A stretch of DNA of 8,615 nucleotides from VRUB01 sp046758085. Its GTDB lineage: Bacteria; Pseudomonadota; Gammaproteobacteria; Acidiferrobacterales; SPGG2. Shown in pieces: positions 7,249 through 8,615 of the stretch. Every line of letters begins with the position of its first letter. The first letter of the stretch is position 1. The position numbers were made by a program, and so were the translations under genes. Below the pieces are notes generated by a model, which worked only from the letters and a program-made list of their open reading frames with translations, was not told where the DNA came from and searched no databases. Where the stretch lies: contig JBHHZP010000150.1 in NCBI GenBank assembly GCA_046758085.1, forward strand, positions 1 to 8,615, read 5' to 3'.

Positions 7249-8433
7249 ATGACAACCGCTCGGCTGATGGTCTTACCTTTCCTGGGTTCATTCCCGCTGC
7301 TTTTCGTTGAGGCGACCGCGGCGACCGTGTGTGCCGATCGGGGACCCGATCGCCTGATCCCTCCTATTGCGCTGCAAGAGGTGGTCGACGGCCTTAACGA
7401 GCCCGTCCACCTGGCCCATGCCGGCGATGCCACCGGACGATTATTCGTCGTGGAGCAGCGGGGTGTGATACGCGTGATCGATAACGGCGTGTTGCGCACC
7501 GAACCGTTCCTCGACATTCGCGAGCGGGTGGAAAGCGGCGGGGAGAAAGGGCTCCTGAGCGTGGCCTTCCATCCCCAGTACCAGAACAACGGGCGCTTCT
7601 ACGTCGACTACACCACGCGTGAGAACGGGCTACGCACGGTCGTGGCGCAATTCAAGCGCGCCGCGCCCGGCCGGGCGGACCCGCAAAGCGAACGAGTCCT
7701 GCTGAAAATCCCGCAGCCGTTCGCGAACCACAACGGCGGGCAGCTCCTCTTCGGTCCCGACGGTTATCTTTATATCGGTATGGGGGACGGCGGCGCCGCC
7801 AACGATCCACATGAAAATGGCCAGAATCCGAATACTCTGCTCGGCGCGCTGCTGCGCATCGACGTGGACCGGGCCGGAACCACTCGCCCCTACGGCATTC
7901 CCGCCGACAACCCTTTCATCGGCAAGCCACGCCATCGCGCCGAGCTATGGGCATACGGGCTAAGAAATCCTTGGCGATTTTCCTTCGATGCGGGCACCGG
8001 GCGCCTTTATCTCGCCGACGTAGGCCAGGACCGGGCCGAGGAGATCGACGTCATCGAGCGCGGCCGCAATTACGGCTGGAACATCATGGAAGGGAACATC
8101 TGCACGCCTGCGGTGAACAGACGGTGTGATCGAAGCGGCCTCGCACCGCCGATCTTCACCTACCTACACCCGGAGGGGTTCTCCATTACCGGTGGGTTCG
8201 TGTATCGCGGCAACGCTATCCCGGGTCTGTGCGGCGTTTATATCTACGGGGATTACGGCACGCAGCGCATCTGGGGCTTACGCTACGACGGACGCCGAGT
8301 GACACGACAGCGAAAACTGCTCGACACATCCCACGCCATCAGCAGCTTCGGCGAAGACCAGCAGCACGAGCTGTATGTCGTCGATCACGGATCCGGAGCG
8401 ATCCTGAAAATCGTCGCACCGGGAGGGTCGTGA
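7249..8433 (+). CDS. Exported PQQ-dependent glucose/sorbosone dehydrogenase-like protein
   Basis: A 394-residue protein of the glucose/sorbosone dehydrogenase family, a six-bladed beta-propeller that in characterised members (soluble glucose dehydrogenase, E. coli YliI) oxidises aldose sugars in the periplasm using PQQ and calcium. Motifs in order: RLFVVEQRGVIRVID (64-78), EKGLLSVAFHP (99-109), NGRFYVDYTT (114-123), NHNGGQLLFGPDGYLYIGMGDGG (160-182), where H161 matches the catalytic histidine, YGLRNPWRFSFD (236-247), LADVGQDRAEEID (255-267) and NYGWNIMEG (274-282). C285 and C293 may form a disulfide. The N-terminus (about 1-25) is a signal peptide with a cleavage site near ATAA; the nearby C28 lacks a lipobox. 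No cytochrome c domain follows. An in-frame TGA at 7213 limits upstream starts, so ATG 7249 fits, although no Shine-Dalgarno is seen. It stands alone and divergent from dapA, with no PQQ synthesis genes nearby. Substrate unknown. Confidence 0.92.
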   Translation: MTTARLMVLPFLGSFPLLFVEATAATVCADRGPDRLIPPIALQEVVDGLNEPVHLAHAGDATGRLFVVEQRGVIRVIDNGVLRTEPFLDIRERVESGGEKGLLSVAFHPQYQNNGRFYVDYTTRENGLRTVVAQFKRAAPGRADPQSERVLLKIPQPFANHNGGQLLFGPDGYLYIGMGDGGAANDPHENGQNPNTLLGALLRIDVDRAGTTRPYGIPADNPFIGKPRHRAELWAYGLRNPWRFSFDAGTGRLYLADVGQDRAEEIDVIERGRNYGWNIMEGNICTPAVNRRCDRSGLAPPIFTYLHPEGFSITGGFVYRGNAIPGLCGVYIYGDYGTQRIWGLRYDGRRVTRQRKLLDTSHAISSFGEDQQHELYVVDHGSGAILKIVAPGGS

Positions 8434-8449
8434 TCTATGATCCGTGAGT

Positions 8450-8484
8450 GGTAGATAGGTGAGTCCTTTTTAGGTCGCCTACCA
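8450..8484 (+). terminator. Weak hairpin downstream of the dehydrogenase gene
   Basis: After the stop at 8431-8433, GGTA pairs with TACC on the outside. Inside, GGTGA pairs with TCGCC (one G-T pair), and CCT pairs with AGG around TTTT, with small bulges between the helices. The following sequence is AT-rich (GCGATTAATTA) but has no run of T. It may contribute to transcript ending; it is not a textbook intrinsic terminator. Confidence 0.3.
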
Positions 8485-8500
8485 GCGATTAATTACTACC

Positions 8501-8615
8501 GGGGTTCCGCCCCCGTACGACGGGTTCCTTTCTTTGCGTGCCCAAAGAAAGGAACCGAACGAAAGGGCACCCCGGACTCTGCGCCCGCAAACCCCGCGGG
8601 TTCCCTCGCTCTGCA
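8501..8615. repeat. REP-like intergenic repeat block, cut by the window edge
   Basis: The block holds the heptamer GGGTTCC three times (8502-8508, 8522-8528, 8598-8604), a perfect 14-base inverted repeat (8523-8556), a small hairpin CCCGT/ACGGG (8512-8524) that competes with it, and AACCC/GGGTT (8590-8602). The combination of a CTTTCTTTG...CAAAGAAAG hairpin followed by GAAAGGGCACCCCG resembles dispersed intergenic repeats that I recall from several gamma- and betaproteobacterial genomes. No open frame of note is present. It continues past the window, so its right boundary is unknown. Family assignment is from memory, not from a search. Confidence 0.6.
8523..8556. repeat. Perfect 14-base inverted repeat with 6-base loop
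   Basis: GGTTCCTTTCTTTG (8523-8536) is exactly complementary to CAAAGAAAGGAACC (8543-8556), with CGTGCC as the loop. Lying about 90 bases after the dehydrogenase stop, the stem could end or stabilise transcripts from that gene or from a convergent gene beyond the window. No T-tract follows on the plus strand. It is the core of the larger repeat block. Confidence 0.9.

Noticed and set aside
1..8615. Novel defence, CRISPR, mobile or biosynthetic system
   Set aside because: All large genes are recognisable housekeeping or metabolic families; no repeat-spacer array, transposase, integrase or unexplained multi-gene cluster is present.

Overview
The window reads as ordinary chromosomal sequence from a GC-rich gammaproteobacterium. 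The evidence is the gene order dapA, bamC, a YycJ-like metallo-beta-lactamase-fold gene and purL, together with a large single-chain PurL and an NlpB/BamC-type lipoprotein. dapA-bamC followed by a purine gene is a gammaproteobacterial arrangement known from Escherichia coli and Pseudomonas. The genus cannot be named from this window.

Layout, left to right. Positions 1-58 hold a short non-coding tail with a hairpin at the purL stop codon. The minus strand from 6933 down to 59 carries four closely packed genes, read in the order dapA (lysine and diaminopimelate synthesis), bamC (outer-membrane protein assembly lipoprotein), the YycJ-like hydrolase, and purL (fourth step of purine synthesis). 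Their gaps are 34, 37 and 12 bases, and no convincing terminator separates them, so they probably form one operon. A strong sigma-70-type promoter (TTGTCA, 17-base spacer, TACTAT) lies 30-65 bases upstream of dapA. Positions 6934-7248 are a divergent intergenic region. From 7249 a plus-strand gene encodes an exported PQQ-type glucose/sorbosone dehydrogenase-like protein. The right end (8434-8615) is non-coding and contains a perfect 14-base inverted repeat inside a block that looks like a dispersed intergenic repeat.

The operon mixes housekeeping functions: cell-wall and lysine precursor supply, outer-membrane biogenesis, a putative nuclease-like hydrolase, and purine synthesis. The dehydrogenase is an independent transcription unit with no visible functional tie to it.

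I found no new defence, mobile or biosynthetic system. The most unusual item is an 11-lysine run in BamC encoded by a perfect 9-base tandem repeat. Next come the repeat block at the right edge and the presence of purL where E. coli and Pseudomonas have purC.
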